Notes: generated by a model not told the origin, from the letters alone. A DNA stretch of 16,320 bases from DATEEG01 sp035525055 (GCA_035525055.1 DATLEZ010000045.1:1-16320), one strand, 5' to 3'. Positions 6,918 through 14,799 are shown, counted from the stretch's first letter. A program made the numbers and translations.

Positions 6918-8305
6918 AGGACGCCGCCCTCGGTCATCTTCTTCAGATCGAGAACGCGGTCGAGGTCCGCTTCAGTCATCAGCCCTTGCTCGAGCACGAT
7001 CTCCCGAACACTCTTCCCGGTGGCAAGGGCCTCCTTGGCAACCTTGGCCCCGGCGTCGTAGCCGATATGAGGGTTGAGAGCCGTCACCACTATCACATTG
7101 CGCTCGACCAGTTCTCGGGCTCGTTCCTCATTGGCCTCAAGACCCTCGACACAACGTTCGGCGAACACCCGTGCCGCGTTGGCGAGAATCGAGATCGACT
7201 CGGACAGGTTGTGTGACAGCACCGGCATCATCACGTTGAGTTCGAAGTTGCCGTTGGCAGCACTCCAGGTAACCGTTGCATCGTTGCCGACGACCTGGGC
7301 CGCCACCTGCATCATCATTTCCGACATGACCGGGTTGACTTTTCCGGGCATGATGGACGAACCCGGCTGCAGGTCGGGCAGTCGGAGCTCGGCTAGCCCC
7401 GCGGTCGGTCCGGAACCGAGCCATCGGATGTCGTTGGCGATCTTGAACAGAGACACGGCAACTGTCTTGAGCGCACCCGACGCCATCACGGCGGCGTCCT
7501 TGCCGCCCTGGGCCTCGAAGTGATCAGGCGCCTCGACGAAGGGAAAGCCGGATCTCTCTGCCATTAAAGCGATCACCTCGGAGGCGAAGCCCTCCGGAGC
7601 GTTGATCCCGGTTCCAACTGCGGTTCCACCGAGCGCCAGCTCCTCGAGTTCGGGAAGGATCTTCTCGAGGCGGTTGCTCCCATTGCGCACCTGGGTCGCG
7701 TAACCCGCGAACTCCTGACCCAGCGTGACCGGAGTGGCATCCATCAGGTGAGTGCGTCCTGACTTGACAACATCGGAGAACTCCCCGGCCTTGGTTTCGA
7801 GGGCGGCACCGAGCCTTGCGAGGGCTGGCAGCAGGTCGGTCCGGATACCCTTGACAGCGGCGATGTGGATGGCGCTGGGGATGACGTCGTTGGACGACTG
7901 TCCGTAGTTCACCTGATCGTTGGAGTGAACGCTCTTCTTATCGCGGTCCCCCCCCAGGATCTCGTTGGCCCGGTGAGCGATCACCTCATTGGCATTGGTA
8001 TTGGTGGATGTCCCCGAGCCGGTCTGAAAGATGTCGAGGACAAAGTGCTCATCGAGGCTTCCGGCCAAGACCTCTTCCGCCGCCTTCTCGATGGCGGCCG
8101 CCGTCTCCTCCGGAATCGCCTTTCTTTTTCCTGCCACTGCCGCGGCAGCCCCCTTGATCAAACCAAGGGCCCAAATGAAATCCCGTCCGAATCGGAGATT
8201 GGAGATCGGGAAGTTGTCACGGGCACGTTGAGTCGAGGCGCCGTAATAGGCCCCCACCGGGACCGACACCTCCCCCATCGAATCTCTCTCAGTCCGGTAT
8301 TCCAT
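6914..8305 (-). CDS. fumC: fumarate hydratase, class II
   Basis: This 463-aa enzyme interconverts fumarate and L-malate in the citric acid cycle. It belongs to the iron-independent class II family, a cytoplasmic homotetramer. Motifs are GTSTNTNANEV (98-108), SSNDVIPSA (137-145), SGRTHLMDATP with His186, and the superfamily signature GSSIMPGKVN (315-324) carrying the catalytic Ser loop. Length is normal. NTNANE and the fumarase-type HLMDATP favour fumarase over aspartase or argininosuccinate lyase. The ATG at 8305 yields the usual EYRTERDSMGEV N-terminus; no clear Shine-Dalgarno precedes it, and a heptamer repeat array occupies that spot. It lies 60 bp after the peptidase gene on the same strand and could be co-transcribed. 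The 3' end converges on the secreted gene at 6345. Confidence 0.96.
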   Translation of the reverse strand: MEYRTERDSMGEVSVPVGAYYGASTQRARDNFPISNLRFGRDFIWALGLIKGAAAAVAGKRKAIPEETAAAIEKAAEEVLAGSLDEHFVLDIFQTGSGTSTNTNANEVIAHRANEILGGDRDKKSVHSNDQVNYGQSSNDVIPSAIHIAAVKGIRTDLLPALARLGAALETKAGEFSDVVKSGRTHLMDATPVTLGQEFAGYATQVRNGSNRLEKILPELEELALGGTAVGTGINAPEGFASEVIALMAERSGFPFVEAPDHFEAQGGKDAAVMASGALKTVAVSLFKIANDIRWLGSGPTAGLAELRLPDLQPGSSIMPGKVNPVMSEMMMQVAAQVVGNDATVTWSAANGNFELNVMMPVLSHNLSESISILANAARVFAERCVEGLEANEERARELVERNVIVVTALNPHIGYDAGAKVAKEALATGKSVREIVLEQGLMTEADLDRVLDLKKMTEGGVL

Positions 8306-8309
8306 AGCA

Positions 8310-8337
8310 AGACGGTAGACGGAAGACGGAAGTCGGA
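8310..8337. repeat. heptanucleotide tandem repeat upstream of fumC
   Basis: Four units in a row: AGACGGT (8310-8316), AGACGGA (8317-8323), AGACGGA (8324-8330) and AGTCGGA (8331-8337). The array occupies the 60-bp gap between the peptidase stop and the fumC ATG, exactly where a ribosome site should be; on the coding strand it reads pyrimidine-rich. Unit length equals the array at 123-150 but the sequence differs. Confidence 0.8.
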
Positions 8338-8365
8338 AGCCAAATCAGAGACCCAGACGCCAGAA

Positions 8366-9454
8366 CTAGACCAAGAGGTGGCGTTGCTCGGAGTACAAGG
8401 ACCTCAAACGCTTTGGGAGTTGCGACTTGCCAGAATCCAGACCCAACGCGACGGCTTCGAGCAGGTCGACCAGACCGTGGAAGTCGCCCAGTGAAATCGC
8501 CTCCGGGCCCAGGCGGGCCCGCCGCTTGCCCGAACGAACTCGATCGATGTCGACCATGTTGTGATAGTTGTCGAGGGCCAGGCATAACCCGGTCGCTTCG
8601 TAGCCGAGAGAAGCAAAAGCAGTGGCCTCGCAGCTGCCGCCGGACATCAGCTTCCGCTGGTGGGGAACTTGAGCCGACCTCGCCGTGTCCGACAACCGGT
8701 TGGTTAACTCCGAAGAGAAAACGCTGGAAGCGTCACCAACCCGGACGATCGGACCCCCACCCACAGGGGCGTCCGTGGATTGGCGGGAGCACTCGATCGA
8801 CAGCACTCGCGCCCCGGCGGGAAGGGTCTTGAGCTCACAGGCGGCGATGGCGCCGACGAAGCCGACCTCCTCTGCCCGCGTCAGCAGCACCGAAAAGTGG
8901 CCGACCCCGGCACCGGCCAGCCGATCGAGAGCGGAAAGAGCCGCCGCCGCTCCGGCTAGGTCGTCACATGCCCGAGCGCGCAACCGATCGCCGTCGACGC
9001 CGAGGGATGCCTGAGGAAAGGCAAATCGCACGATGTCTCCGACCGCGGCATCACTGTGGGAACGACCGAGCCAACCGCGACTTGTGGTGGCATCGAATTC
9101 ATCGAGCCGGACCGGCCGGGGACCGGTTGCGGTTTCCAATTGGAGGCGGGCCCCGGCGACATACTCGGGATGGACCCCACCCCTCAGTTCAACTTCAGTT
9201 CGCGTCCCGGTCCTTCTGACAACCAATGCCGGATGGTCCATGTGCGCAACTGCGACAACGGGTCGCTTCCTGCTTCTTTCCGCCGAACGTATGAGAAGAT
9301 TTCCGGCCCGATCATCGCTGACTGACAAACCCCGCCTGGCGGCCCAGACCCGCACCCAAGCCTGCACCGCCGACTCCCGTCCGGACGCCGTCGGAAGATC
9401 GGTGAGGGCGACGAGCCAGCGCTGATGTGAGGCCCTCGAAGCCGCCCGAGCCAC
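8366..9454 (-). CDS. M42-like zinc aminopeptidase (glutamyl aminopeptidase/endoglucanase family)
   Basis: This 362-aa protein is a likely cytoplasmic dinuclear-metal aminopeptidase that trims small peptides. Candidate metal and catalytic residues appear in the family order: H71 and D73 in AHMDHPALV, the bridging D164 in ACDDLAGA, catalytic and metal E195-E196 in RAEEVGF, E221 in SIECS, and H298 in NYHNMVD. An inserted beta domain occupies about 85-150, as in M42 peptidases. M20 or M28 peptidases are alternatives, but the RAEEVG and HMD contexts fit M42 best. The GTG start lies 5 nt after the sufC2 stop, so it is probably the last or next-to-last gene of the sufD operon, although no role in Fe-S assembly is known to me. 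The substrate cannot be read from sequence. Confidence 0.85.
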   Translation of the reverse strand: MARAASRASHQRWLVALTDLPTASGRESAVQAWVRVWAARRGLSVSDDRAGNLLIRSAERSRKRPVVAVAHMDHPALVVRRTGTRTEVELRGGVHPEYVAGARLQLETATGPRPVRLDEFDATTSRGWLGRSHSDAAVGDIVRFAFPQASLGVDGDRLRARACDDLAGAAAALSALDRLAGAGVGHFSVLLTRAEEVGFVGAIAACELKTLPAGARVLSIECSRQSTDAPVGGGPIVRVGDASSVFSSELTNRLSDTARSAQVPHQRKLMSGGSCEATAFASLGYEATGLCLALDNYHNMVDIDRVRSGKRRARLGPEAISLGDFHGLVDLLEAVALGLDSGKSQLPKRLRSLYSEQRHLLV

Positions 9455-9459
9455 GACGA

Positions 9460-10275
9460 TCAGGTTTCGAACGGGAGGTCGGTAAAGAGATCAGTTACTT
9501 TGGTTTCTGGCACCTTGGCCTGACCATTCTCACCACCGGGAGCCAGACCCAGACGGGCCCGGACGGCTTCATATCCGCCTGCCTCAAGTTCTTCTGCCAA
9601 CTCCGGGCCTCCCGAATCGACCAGGCGGCCGTCGACCATGACATGGACCCTGTCGGGAATCACGTATCGCAGAATCCTCGAATAGTGGGTGATCATCAGC
9701 ACCCCGACCTCAGGCGACCTCATCACCTCGACGGCTTCTGCGACCTCTCGAACGGCGTCGATGTCCAACCCGGAATCGATCTCATCCAGCAGCGCCACCT
9801 TCGGTCCCAGAACCGCCATCTGGAAGATCTCCGATCGTTTCTTTTCGCCACCGGACAGATCCTCATTGACTCCGCGCTCGAGGAACCGGGTCATGTCGAA
9901 CTTCTCGGCAGCCTCGGCAACCCGTCGCTCAATCTCCTCTTCGCCCATCCCGGCTTCGGCGGCTGCCTCCGCAACAAACTCACCGAGCTTGACCCCGGGA
10001 ATTTCGACGGGGTACTGAAAGCCCTGCATGAGACCGAGCCGGGCTCGTTCGTCGACGTCGAGCCCGAGCAGGGGCTCCCCGGCCAGGTTGGCGCTACCCA
10101 CGACTTCATAACCATGGCGCCCGCTGAGGACGTGGCACAGGGTTGACTTCCCGGAACCGTTGGGCCCCATCAGTGCGTGAACTTCGCCGAAGGGCAGGTC
10201 AAGGTGGATGCCTTTGAGGATCTCGCGGCCACCAACCGCAGCCGTGAGCTTCGCGATGGATAGAGCAATGGTCAT
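9460..10275 (-). CDS. sufC: SufC2, Fe-S cluster assembly ABC-type ATPase
   Basis: This 271-aa SufC is the one co-encoded with SufD. It has Walker A GPNGSGKST (37-45), Q-loop Gln87, signature LSGGE (140-144) followed by KKRSEIFQM, Walker B with D164-E165 and DSGLDID, and switch His197. Every catalytic residue is kept. A Gly/charged tail of about 25 residues (247-271, ending DLFTDLPFET) follows the point where SufC1 stops. The ATG overlaps the ferredoxin stop by 4 bp (ATGA), giving translational coupling. Compared with SufC1, the body is clearly homologous but much diverged, so this is not a recent duplication. SufC2 is the more obvious partner of SufB and SufD because of its operon. Confidence 0.95.
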   Translation of the reverse strand: MTIALSIAKLTAAVGGREILKGIHLDLPFGEVHALMGPNGSGKSTLCHVLSGRHGYEVVGSANLAGEPLLGLDVDERARLGLMQGFQYPVEIPGVKLGEFVAEAAAEAGMGEEEIERRVAEAAEKFDMTRFLERGVNEDLSGGEKKRSEIFQMAVLGPKVALLDEIDSGLDIDAVREVAEAVEVMRSPEVGVLMITHYSRILRYVIPDRVHVMVDGRLVDSGGPELAEELEAGGYEAVRARLGLAPGGENGQAKVPETKVTDLFTDLPFET

Positions 10276-10586
10276 TCCGGCAGCTCCACGTAGACGTTGC
10301 CGTCTTCGATCGACACGACGTAGGTCGGTACAGGCTTAGTCGCTGGGAGAGTCTGCGGAAGTCCCGTCGTCAGGTCGAAAGTGGAGCCGTGACGGGGACA
10401 CTCAACTTCGTGGTCGAAGACCTCTCCCTCGGCGAGCGAGGCTTCGGCATGGCTGCAACGATCGCCGATGGCAAACACTGAGCCGTCGACCAGGAAGACG
10501 GCAATGCGGTGCTCGTCGATGTCGACCTTGAGGCCCACTCCTTCTTTGAGGTCGGAGAAATCGCCAACCTTCACCCGGTTGATCAT
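10272..10586 (-). CDS. Rieske [2Fe-2S] ferredoxin of the suf operon
   Basis: This 104-aa small soluble Rieske protein carries a [2Fe-2S] cluster and probably donates electrons, most likely during cluster assembly given its place between sufD and sufC. The two ligand boxes are complete: C44-S-H46 in GDRCSHAEA and C63-P-R-H66 in ECPRHGSTFD. It resembles NirD/BphF-like ferredoxins rather than oxygenase subunits, having no catalytic domain. I chose the ATG at 10586, which overlaps the sufD stop by 4 bp (ATGA), because longer upstream extension would lie wholly inside sufD. A Rieske protein at this spot is a common actinobacterial arrangement. Confidence 0.93.
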   Translation of the reverse strand: MINRVKVGDFSDLKEGVGLKVDIDEHRIAVFLVDGSVFAIGDRCSHAEASLAEGEVFDHEVECPRHGSTFDLTTGLPQTLPATKPVPTYVVSIEDGNVYVELPE

Positions 10587-11803
10587 CCGGCCCCCAATTC
10601 GGCACTCACAAAACGCCGGTCGAGGACATCCGCCAGAGCGGGCTGGAGGCCTTTGATCGGCAACCGATCGAGCACCTGACCGAAGAAGCCGCGCACCAGC
10701 AGTCGCTCGGCCCGCGGTCGGCTGAGGCCGCGGCTCTGGAGGTAGTAGAGGTGGTCCTCCTCCAACGGTCCAACCGAGGATCCGTGGCCGCACATGACGT
10801 CATCACACAAGATCTCGAGAATGGGGACAGAGTGAGCCTTCGCATCGGCGGACAGAACCAGGTTGCGGTTGGTTTCGAATGCCGAGGTACCGACTGCCGG
10901 CTTCTCGATTCGAACCAGGCCAGCGAACACCGACTGCGACTGATCCTCCACGGCGCCCTTCAGCAATACCTCTGATGTCGATTTGCGACCGCGGTGGGTC
11001 ATGTTGATCCGATAGTCGAGGACCTGGTCACGATGCCCAAAGAACAGACCCATAACCTCCGCCGACGAGCCCTGGCCGTCGAGGTCGACGCCGAGATCGA
11101 GGCGCCCTAGCTTGCCGCCGAGACCTGCTTCACCCAGCCGGAAGGAAGCGTCCCTGGCGAGGCGAGCTCGAAGCTGGACGATGCCGTAAGTCTCGAGGCC
11201 GAGCTCCTGGACCGTCATAAGGCGGAGATGGCCGCCATCAGCGAGGTCTACCTCGACTTGCGGCACGACCACAGAGTTGACGTCGGAAGGGCCTCGATAG
11301 AACAGAACTATCGAAGCCTCGGCGTTGACTGCCAATTTGATGGTGACATGGGGGAAGGAAATGGCCCGATCGGTGACGGCCTGGACGTCGACGACGATCG
11401 GGTCGGTCACTGCCGCACCCCGGGGAATGTCAACGACGACACCGTCCGAGACGAACGCGAGGTGCCCGGCTGCGAACTTGTCGATCGACGGAGGGACCAG
11501 CCCCAGCAGTTCGACCCCGGCTGCCAGAAACGGTCCGCTCACGGCGGCGGTACGGCCGTCGATGATGACCGCGGTGGCCGACGCTTCAATCGAGTCAAGA
11601 AACGGATCGGTGGACAGCGGACTGCCAGGAACGTCGACGATCGAATAGCCGGTTGGGTCGAGGTCCGGATCCACATACCGCCACAACTCATCAGCCCCAG
11701 TCGGCACGGGAAGCTCCTCATACAGTTCCCACGCCGCAGCCCGCCCCGAGACGGGAACGGACGCGTCGATAAAGTCTGAGGTTTGGCGGGTCAGGGGAAC
11801 CAC
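10583..11803 (-). CDS. sufD: SufD, Fe-S cluster scaffold subunit
   Basis: SufD pairs with SufB, and the heterodimer with SufC forms the Fe-S cluster scaffold. From the chosen GTG the protein is 406 aa. The N-terminal region has the ELWRYVDPD element like the EEWRYTD of the family; the central beta-helix follows, and the C-terminus carries ILCDDVMCGHGSSVGPLEEDHLYYLQSRGL with the conserved CGHG motif, then RLLVRGFF. The open frame extends to 12178, but the far part lies inside the hydrolase gene in another frame and is not protein-like. Two starts compete: GTG 11803, giving VPLTRQTSDFID, which fits the family N-terminus, and ATG 11869, giving 428 aa. Neither has a Shine-Dalgarno. A possible -10 (TACGAT) 9 nt before the GTG suggests a leaderless message. 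The stop overlaps the ferredoxin ATG. Confidence 0.93.
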   Translation of the reverse strand: MVPLTRQTSDFIDASVPVSGRAAAWELYEELPVPTGADELWRYVDPDLDPTGYSIVDVPGSPLSTDPFLDSIEASATAVIIDGRTAAVSGPFLAAGVELLGLVPPSIDKFAAGHLAFVSDGVVVDIPRGAAVTDPIVVDVQAVTDRAISFPHVTIKLAVNAEASIVLFYRGPSDVNSVVVPQVEVDLADGGHLRLMTVQELGLETYGIVQLRARLARDASFRLGEAGLGGKLGRLDLGVDLDGQGSSAEVMGLFFGHRDQVLDYRINMTHRGRKSTSEVLLKGAVEDQSQSVFAGLVRIEKPAVGTSAFETNRNLVLSADAKAHSVPILEILCDDVMCGHGSSVGPLEEDHLYYLQSRGLSRPRAERLLVRGFFGQVLDRLPIKGLQPALADVLDRRFVSAELGAG

Positions 11804-11812
11804 GAGGGCCAA

Positions 11813-11842
11813 ATCGTAGTGACCCTGCCATAAAAGTCCGAA
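11813..11842 (-). promoter_or_regulatory. possible promoter of sufD operon
   Basis: On the minus strand TTCGGA (11842-11837) and TACGAT (11818-11813) are 18 bp apart, and the latter ends 9 nt before the GTG at 11803. This geometry would give a leaderless sufD transcript. The -35 match is weak. Confidence 0.25.
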
Positions 11843-11897
11843 GCGGTGCAAGGCCCCAACGGTTGGCATTAGGTCGGCAGGAGGCAGTACCGACGCC

Positions 11898-13361
11898 TCA
11901 GCCTTCGAGGAGCAGCGCGTCGACTGTGACGTTGCTTTGGGCGTTCCAGAGCATCCATCCGAGCCCGCGGGAATTGGCCTCTTCGATCTGAGCCCGTACC
12001 TGTCCGGCGTCGTAGCCGAAGTCCTGCAACCAGGGTCGGACAACGATCTGGCGAGCCAGACGCCCGAGCCCGTCGTCGAGGGCGTAACCCACCAGCGCCG
12101 CCGGATTGTCGACAGGATTCTGGAACCCGTACCAGCCCGACGCGTAGTGACTCGGGTACAGCATCGGGGAGGCAACATCGATTACGGAAGTGACTTCCTC
12201 CCACTTTTGCCCGATGCCGCCGTCATCGACGGCCTTAGTTATGAACCCGAAGATGTCAGCGGCAACGGCGCAACCGAGCGGGTGCAACTCGGCGACGGCC
12301 GTCGCCAGAAAGTCACGAATGGTGGCAATGCGAATGTCCTCGCTGGCACCGGCATCGAAGACGGCACCGTCGCGCCTGTTGTCCGGGAACCTCACGTAGT
12401 CGAACTGAATCTCGTGGACGCCGGCTGCGCAGGCCTCGACTGCCAGATCCAGAGCGTATGCCTGAGCCATGGGATCGGTTGGATCCAGGAAGTACTGCCC
12501 GTTGTAGGAGTAAGCCGCGCCGATGGCCGCATCCCAGACCGCCAGGTCGGGTGCCCGAAGGGCAGCGATGGGATCCTGAAACGACACGATGCGCCCGATC
12601 AGATATATCCCGGCACGCTCGGCGTCGATGATCACCTGCTCGAGATCGTATTTGGGGAACACCGCGCCGATCTGGTGTGCGAGCGTCACGGAGGTGTCGT
12701 ACAAAACGGCACCCGTCTCGTCTTTCAGATCCAACATCAGTGCGTTGAGCTCGGTGGTCTGGGCCAGGGCCACGAACTCGGACCAGCGCTCTTCGGCGGC
12801 GTCGCCATTGATGTGGACGGCCTTCATCGTCTCGGGGGCGATCGCCACCGCCTCCTCGCCCGGGCTTCCATCCCATTCGAAGACCGCCCCCTCCCAGGCA
12901 GGTCGCCAGACCTGAACCGGACCAGGTTCGGCCTTGCGAAGGGAGAATTGGCCGTTGAGATCGGTAACCGAAGTCCCCGCACTCGAGGTGACGTAGGCGC
13001 CCTCGACTGCCCGGCCGTCGGGATCGACGATCCGACCCCGAAGCAGTTGGGGTCGCAGTACTGCTTCCATCAATGCCTCGGGTTGACCCAGCACCGGAAT
13101 TTGCAGCATCGGATAGCCCGGGGCGGTCACGGCCAGCGCGTTCACCCCCCCGGTCCAGTCGATGGTTGCGTCACCGGTGTCGGACGTGGTGCCGACCAGC
13201 GTGTCGCCGTGCCACAACTCAGCCCCCGCCACCGGTGCTCCCACGTCATCGACGACAGAAACCGTCAACGGTGTGGCGCCGCTAGCGAGGCTCCACCCTG
13301 CCCAGGTGGCCCAGACGAGGGAGAGAGCCACCAGCAGCCGGAATAGCAGCCTGCGGGACAA
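11898..13361 (-). CDS. secreted or anchored putative glycoside hydrolase (DUF4015-like)
   Basis: This 487-aa protein begins with a signal or anchor helix (about 7-28). Two Ig-like carboxypeptidase-regulatory-type repeats follow (about 31-105 and 107-170, the second with RGRIVDPDGRAVEGAYV). The C-terminal half (about 180-487) is a TIM-barrel-like domain: KAVHING, NALMLDLKDETGAV, HEIQFDYVRFPD (316-327) with a candidate acidic residue at Asp321, AADIFGF, VASPMLYPSHY and WMLWNAQSNVT. These match my memory of the DUF4015/GHL13 putative glycoside hydrolase family; the substrate is unknown and an envelope polysaccharide is only a guess. The start is a TTG at 13361 without a strong ribosome site; a GTG at codon 11 is the alternative but would shorten the signal helix. 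It is divergent from the sigma factor gene, and its stop lies 94 nt before the sufD GTG. Confidence 0.83.
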   Translation of the reverse strand: MSRRLLFRLLVALSLVWATWAGWSLASGATPLTVSVVDDVGAPVAGAELWHGDTLVGTTSDTGDATIDWTGGVNALAVTAPGYPMLQIPVLGQPEALMEAVLRPQLLRGRIVDPDGRAVEGAYVTSSAGTSVTDLNGQFSLRKAEPGPVQVWRPAWEGAVFEWDGSPGEEAVAIAPETMKAVHINGDAAEERWSEFVALAQTTELNALMLDLKDETGAVLYDTSVTLAHQIGAVFPKYDLEQVIIDAERAGIYLIGRIVSFQDPIAALRAPDLAVWDAAIGAAYSYNGQYFLDPTDPMAQAYALDLAVEACAAGVHEIQFDYVRFPDNRRDGAVFDAGASEDIRIATIRDFLATAVAELHPLGCAVAADIFGFITKAVDDGGIGQKWEEVTSVIDVASPMLYPSHYASGWYGFQNPVDNPAALVGYALDDGLGRLARQIVVRPWLQDFGYDAGQVRAQIEEANSRGLGWMLWNAQSNVTVDALLLEG

Positions 13362-13442
13362 GATATGGAGAGCCTACCGGCTACCCAACACCCTAAGTCT
13401 GGTCGGGGGGCACTTTCCGGAGCCAAGAGTCGGTCTTGGCCA

Positions 13443-13471
13443 TTGCGCCCAAGGCGACCCTTTGATACCGT
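13443..13471 (+). promoter_or_regulatory. promoter of the sigma factor gene
   Basis: TTGCGC (13443-13448) and TACCGT (13466-13471) are separated by 17 bp, and TGA directly before the -10 gives an extended -10 (TGN). It lies 22 bp before the chosen ATG, in the gap between the divergent hydrolase and sigma genes. Consistent with a housekeeping-type promoter. Confidence 0.5.
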
Positions 13472-13493
13472 CGGCAGGGGAATGAGGGTCAAA

Positions 13494-14417
13494 ATGCACG
13501 GCAAGCGCGGACACCCGGCCGTCGACACGATGGCCCGGTACCTCGACGAGGTTGCGACTCATGGGCTGCTGACAGCTGATGATGAGGTCGCCCTGTCGAG
13601 GCTCATCGACCGCGGTCGCAAGGCCGAACGGCGAATCGCCTCTGGAAGCTGCCCGGCCGAAGAGGAGAGCCTCTTGCTAGCTGCGGTCGCATCCGGGGAG
13701 GCCGCCAAACTCGAGTTCATTCGTTCAAACTTGCGCTTGGTGATTTCCATCGCCAAGCGCTACACGGGCCGGGGTCTCGAGATGCTCGATCTGGTTCAGG
13801 AAGGCAATCTGGGGCTCATCCGTGCTGTCGAGAAGTTCGACTGGCGAAAGGGCTTCAAGTTCTCGACCTATGCGACCTGGTGGATCCGCCAGGCCATCTC
13901 TCGAGGTCTCGGCAATCAAGCACGAACGATCCGCCTCCCGGTCCATGTGGTCGATGTGGTGCGGAAGGTCGAAGAGACCAGGGCACTTCTGATCGAGCTC
14001 TACCACCGATCGCCGACCGTCGCCGAGATGGTCGAGGCAAGCGGCCTGGCCGAGGATGTCGTGATTGCTGCCCTCGAGGCGCCAAGCGACACCGTCTCGC
14101 TCGACCGCCCGATCGGTGACGATGGCGACGTCGACCTCGCTGACTTCATCGAGGACGCGGCGGCGCTCGACCCGTTTGATGTCGTTTCCCACTCCCTCGA
14201 ACAGTCGCGTCTCCGCGCTGCTTTGGCCGTGCTCAACCGCGAGGAACAAGACGTGTTGTGGCTTCGATTCGGCCTTGACGGTTCCGAGCCTCGCACCCTC
14301 GCCGACATTGCCCTTCTACTGCGAATGACCAGAGAGAAGGTCCGAGAGTGCGAGGGCCGAGCCCTCGCCAAACTCCGCCACCCATCCTGTGCAACCGACG
14401 TCGCGTTGCTGATCTAG
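13494..14417 (+). CDS. sigma-70 family RNA polymerase sigma factor (group 1/2-like)
   Basis: This 307-aa sigma factor directs RNA polymerase to promoters. Region 1.2 starts at DTMARYLDEV (11-20). Regions 2.1-2.4 are strongly RpoD-like: NLRLVISIAKRY (79-90), LDLVQEGNLGL (98-108), and GFKFSTYATWWIRQAISRGL (120-139). Region 3 follows (RLPVHVVDVVRKV), and region 4 ends in the helix-turn-helix TLADIALLLRMTREKVRECE (268-287). It lacks the long acidic region 1.1, so a primary-like group 2 factor is more probable than the housekeeping sigma. In the -35 helix the usual VTRERIRQIE is MTREKVRECE. I chose the ATG at 13494 with GAGGG 5 nt upstream; an ATG at 13482 is too close to its purine tract. It sits between the separated sufB and sufD genes on the opposite strand. 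Confidence 0.9.
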   Translation: MHGKRGHPAVDTMARYLDEVATHGLLTADDEVALSRLIDRGRKAERRIASGSCPAEEESLLLAAVASGEAAKLEFIRSNLRLVISIAKRYTGRGLEMLDLVQEGNLGLIRAVEKFDWRKGFKFSTYATWWIRQAISRGLGNQARTIRLPVHVVDVVRKVEETRALLIELYHRSPTVAEMVEASGLAEDVVIAALEAPSDTVSLDRPIGDDGDVDLADFIEDAAALDPFDVVSHSLEQSRLRAALAVLNREEQDVLWLRFGLDGSEPRTLADIALLLRMTREKVRECEGRALAKLRHPSCATDVALLI

Positions 14418-14439
14418 AGCAGCAGGCAGTAGGCAGACC

Positions 14440-14505
14440 GTTTTGGCCCAATCAACATGACCTGGGTTCTGCTCCCCTGGTGTCGATCGTCCGCGCCAAA
14501 ACCGG
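14440..14505 (+). repeat. intergenic repeat with inverted ends, copy B
   Basis: GTTTTGGC at 14440-14447 is the inverse of GCCAAAAC at 14495-14502. Positions 14469-14505 match 80-116 at 36 of 37 bases, whereas the intervening left part differs in length (63 versus 50 bp between outer ends). It lies 22 nt after the sigma factor stop, in a 106-bp gap between convergent genes, where it might act as a bidirectional terminator. There is no T-tract. Confidence 0.6.
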
Positions 14506-14523
14506 GGGGCGGGCCTTTAACAG

Positions 14524-14799
14524 CTACGTCGCGGTTGAGCGGTTGACCGCAAAGCCGAGCACTAGACCGCCGGCGGCGGCGTAGATGGCAGAGAATCCCT
14601 CGTCGATCGGTAGAACCGGATCGAAGCCGGCAATTCGGGCCATCGAGGCCAGGGCGATCCCACCGATGATCCCCATGAGGAGCGATCCGATCAGGCTGCG
14701 CTTGGCCCCGAGAAAGCCACCAATCAGGCCAAAAACACCGCCAATAATGGCCACCACGAAGAGTGTCTCCACGACCTCCTGGGGCATGAGTAGATCCAT
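14524..14799 (-). CDS. small integral membrane protein, function unknown
   Basis: This 91-aa protein is mostly hydrophobic, with about three transmembrane helices (roughly 12-32, 37-57 and 70-86) and Gly-rich packing motifs such as GGVFGLIGGFLGAK. It vaguely recalls the GlsB/YeaQ stress-linked membrane family, but I cannot confirm membership. Start choice is uncertain: GTG 14802, ATG 14799 and ATG 14787 are all in frame, and none has a good ribosome site. An inverted repeat (14811-14836) lies just upstream. It is on the sufB strand, 106 bp after sufB, and converges on the sigma factor gene. Confidence 0.7.
   Translation of the reverse strand: MDLLMPQEVVETLFVVAIIGGVFGLIGGFLGAKRSLIGSLLMGIIGGIALASMARIAGFDPVLPIDEGFSAIYAAAGGLVLGFAVNRSTAT

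Noticed and set aside
11870..12178. N-terminal extension of sufD by about 100 codons
   Set aside because: This part lies inside the hydrolase coding region in another frame, is Arg/Ser/Thr-rich and has no counterpart in the SufD family.
11937..13346. 469-codon open frame on the plus strand
   Set aside because: It is antisense to the hydrolase gene, whose minus frame has a signal peptide and recognisable domains; the plus translation has no coherent domain and arises from G+C-rich codon bias.
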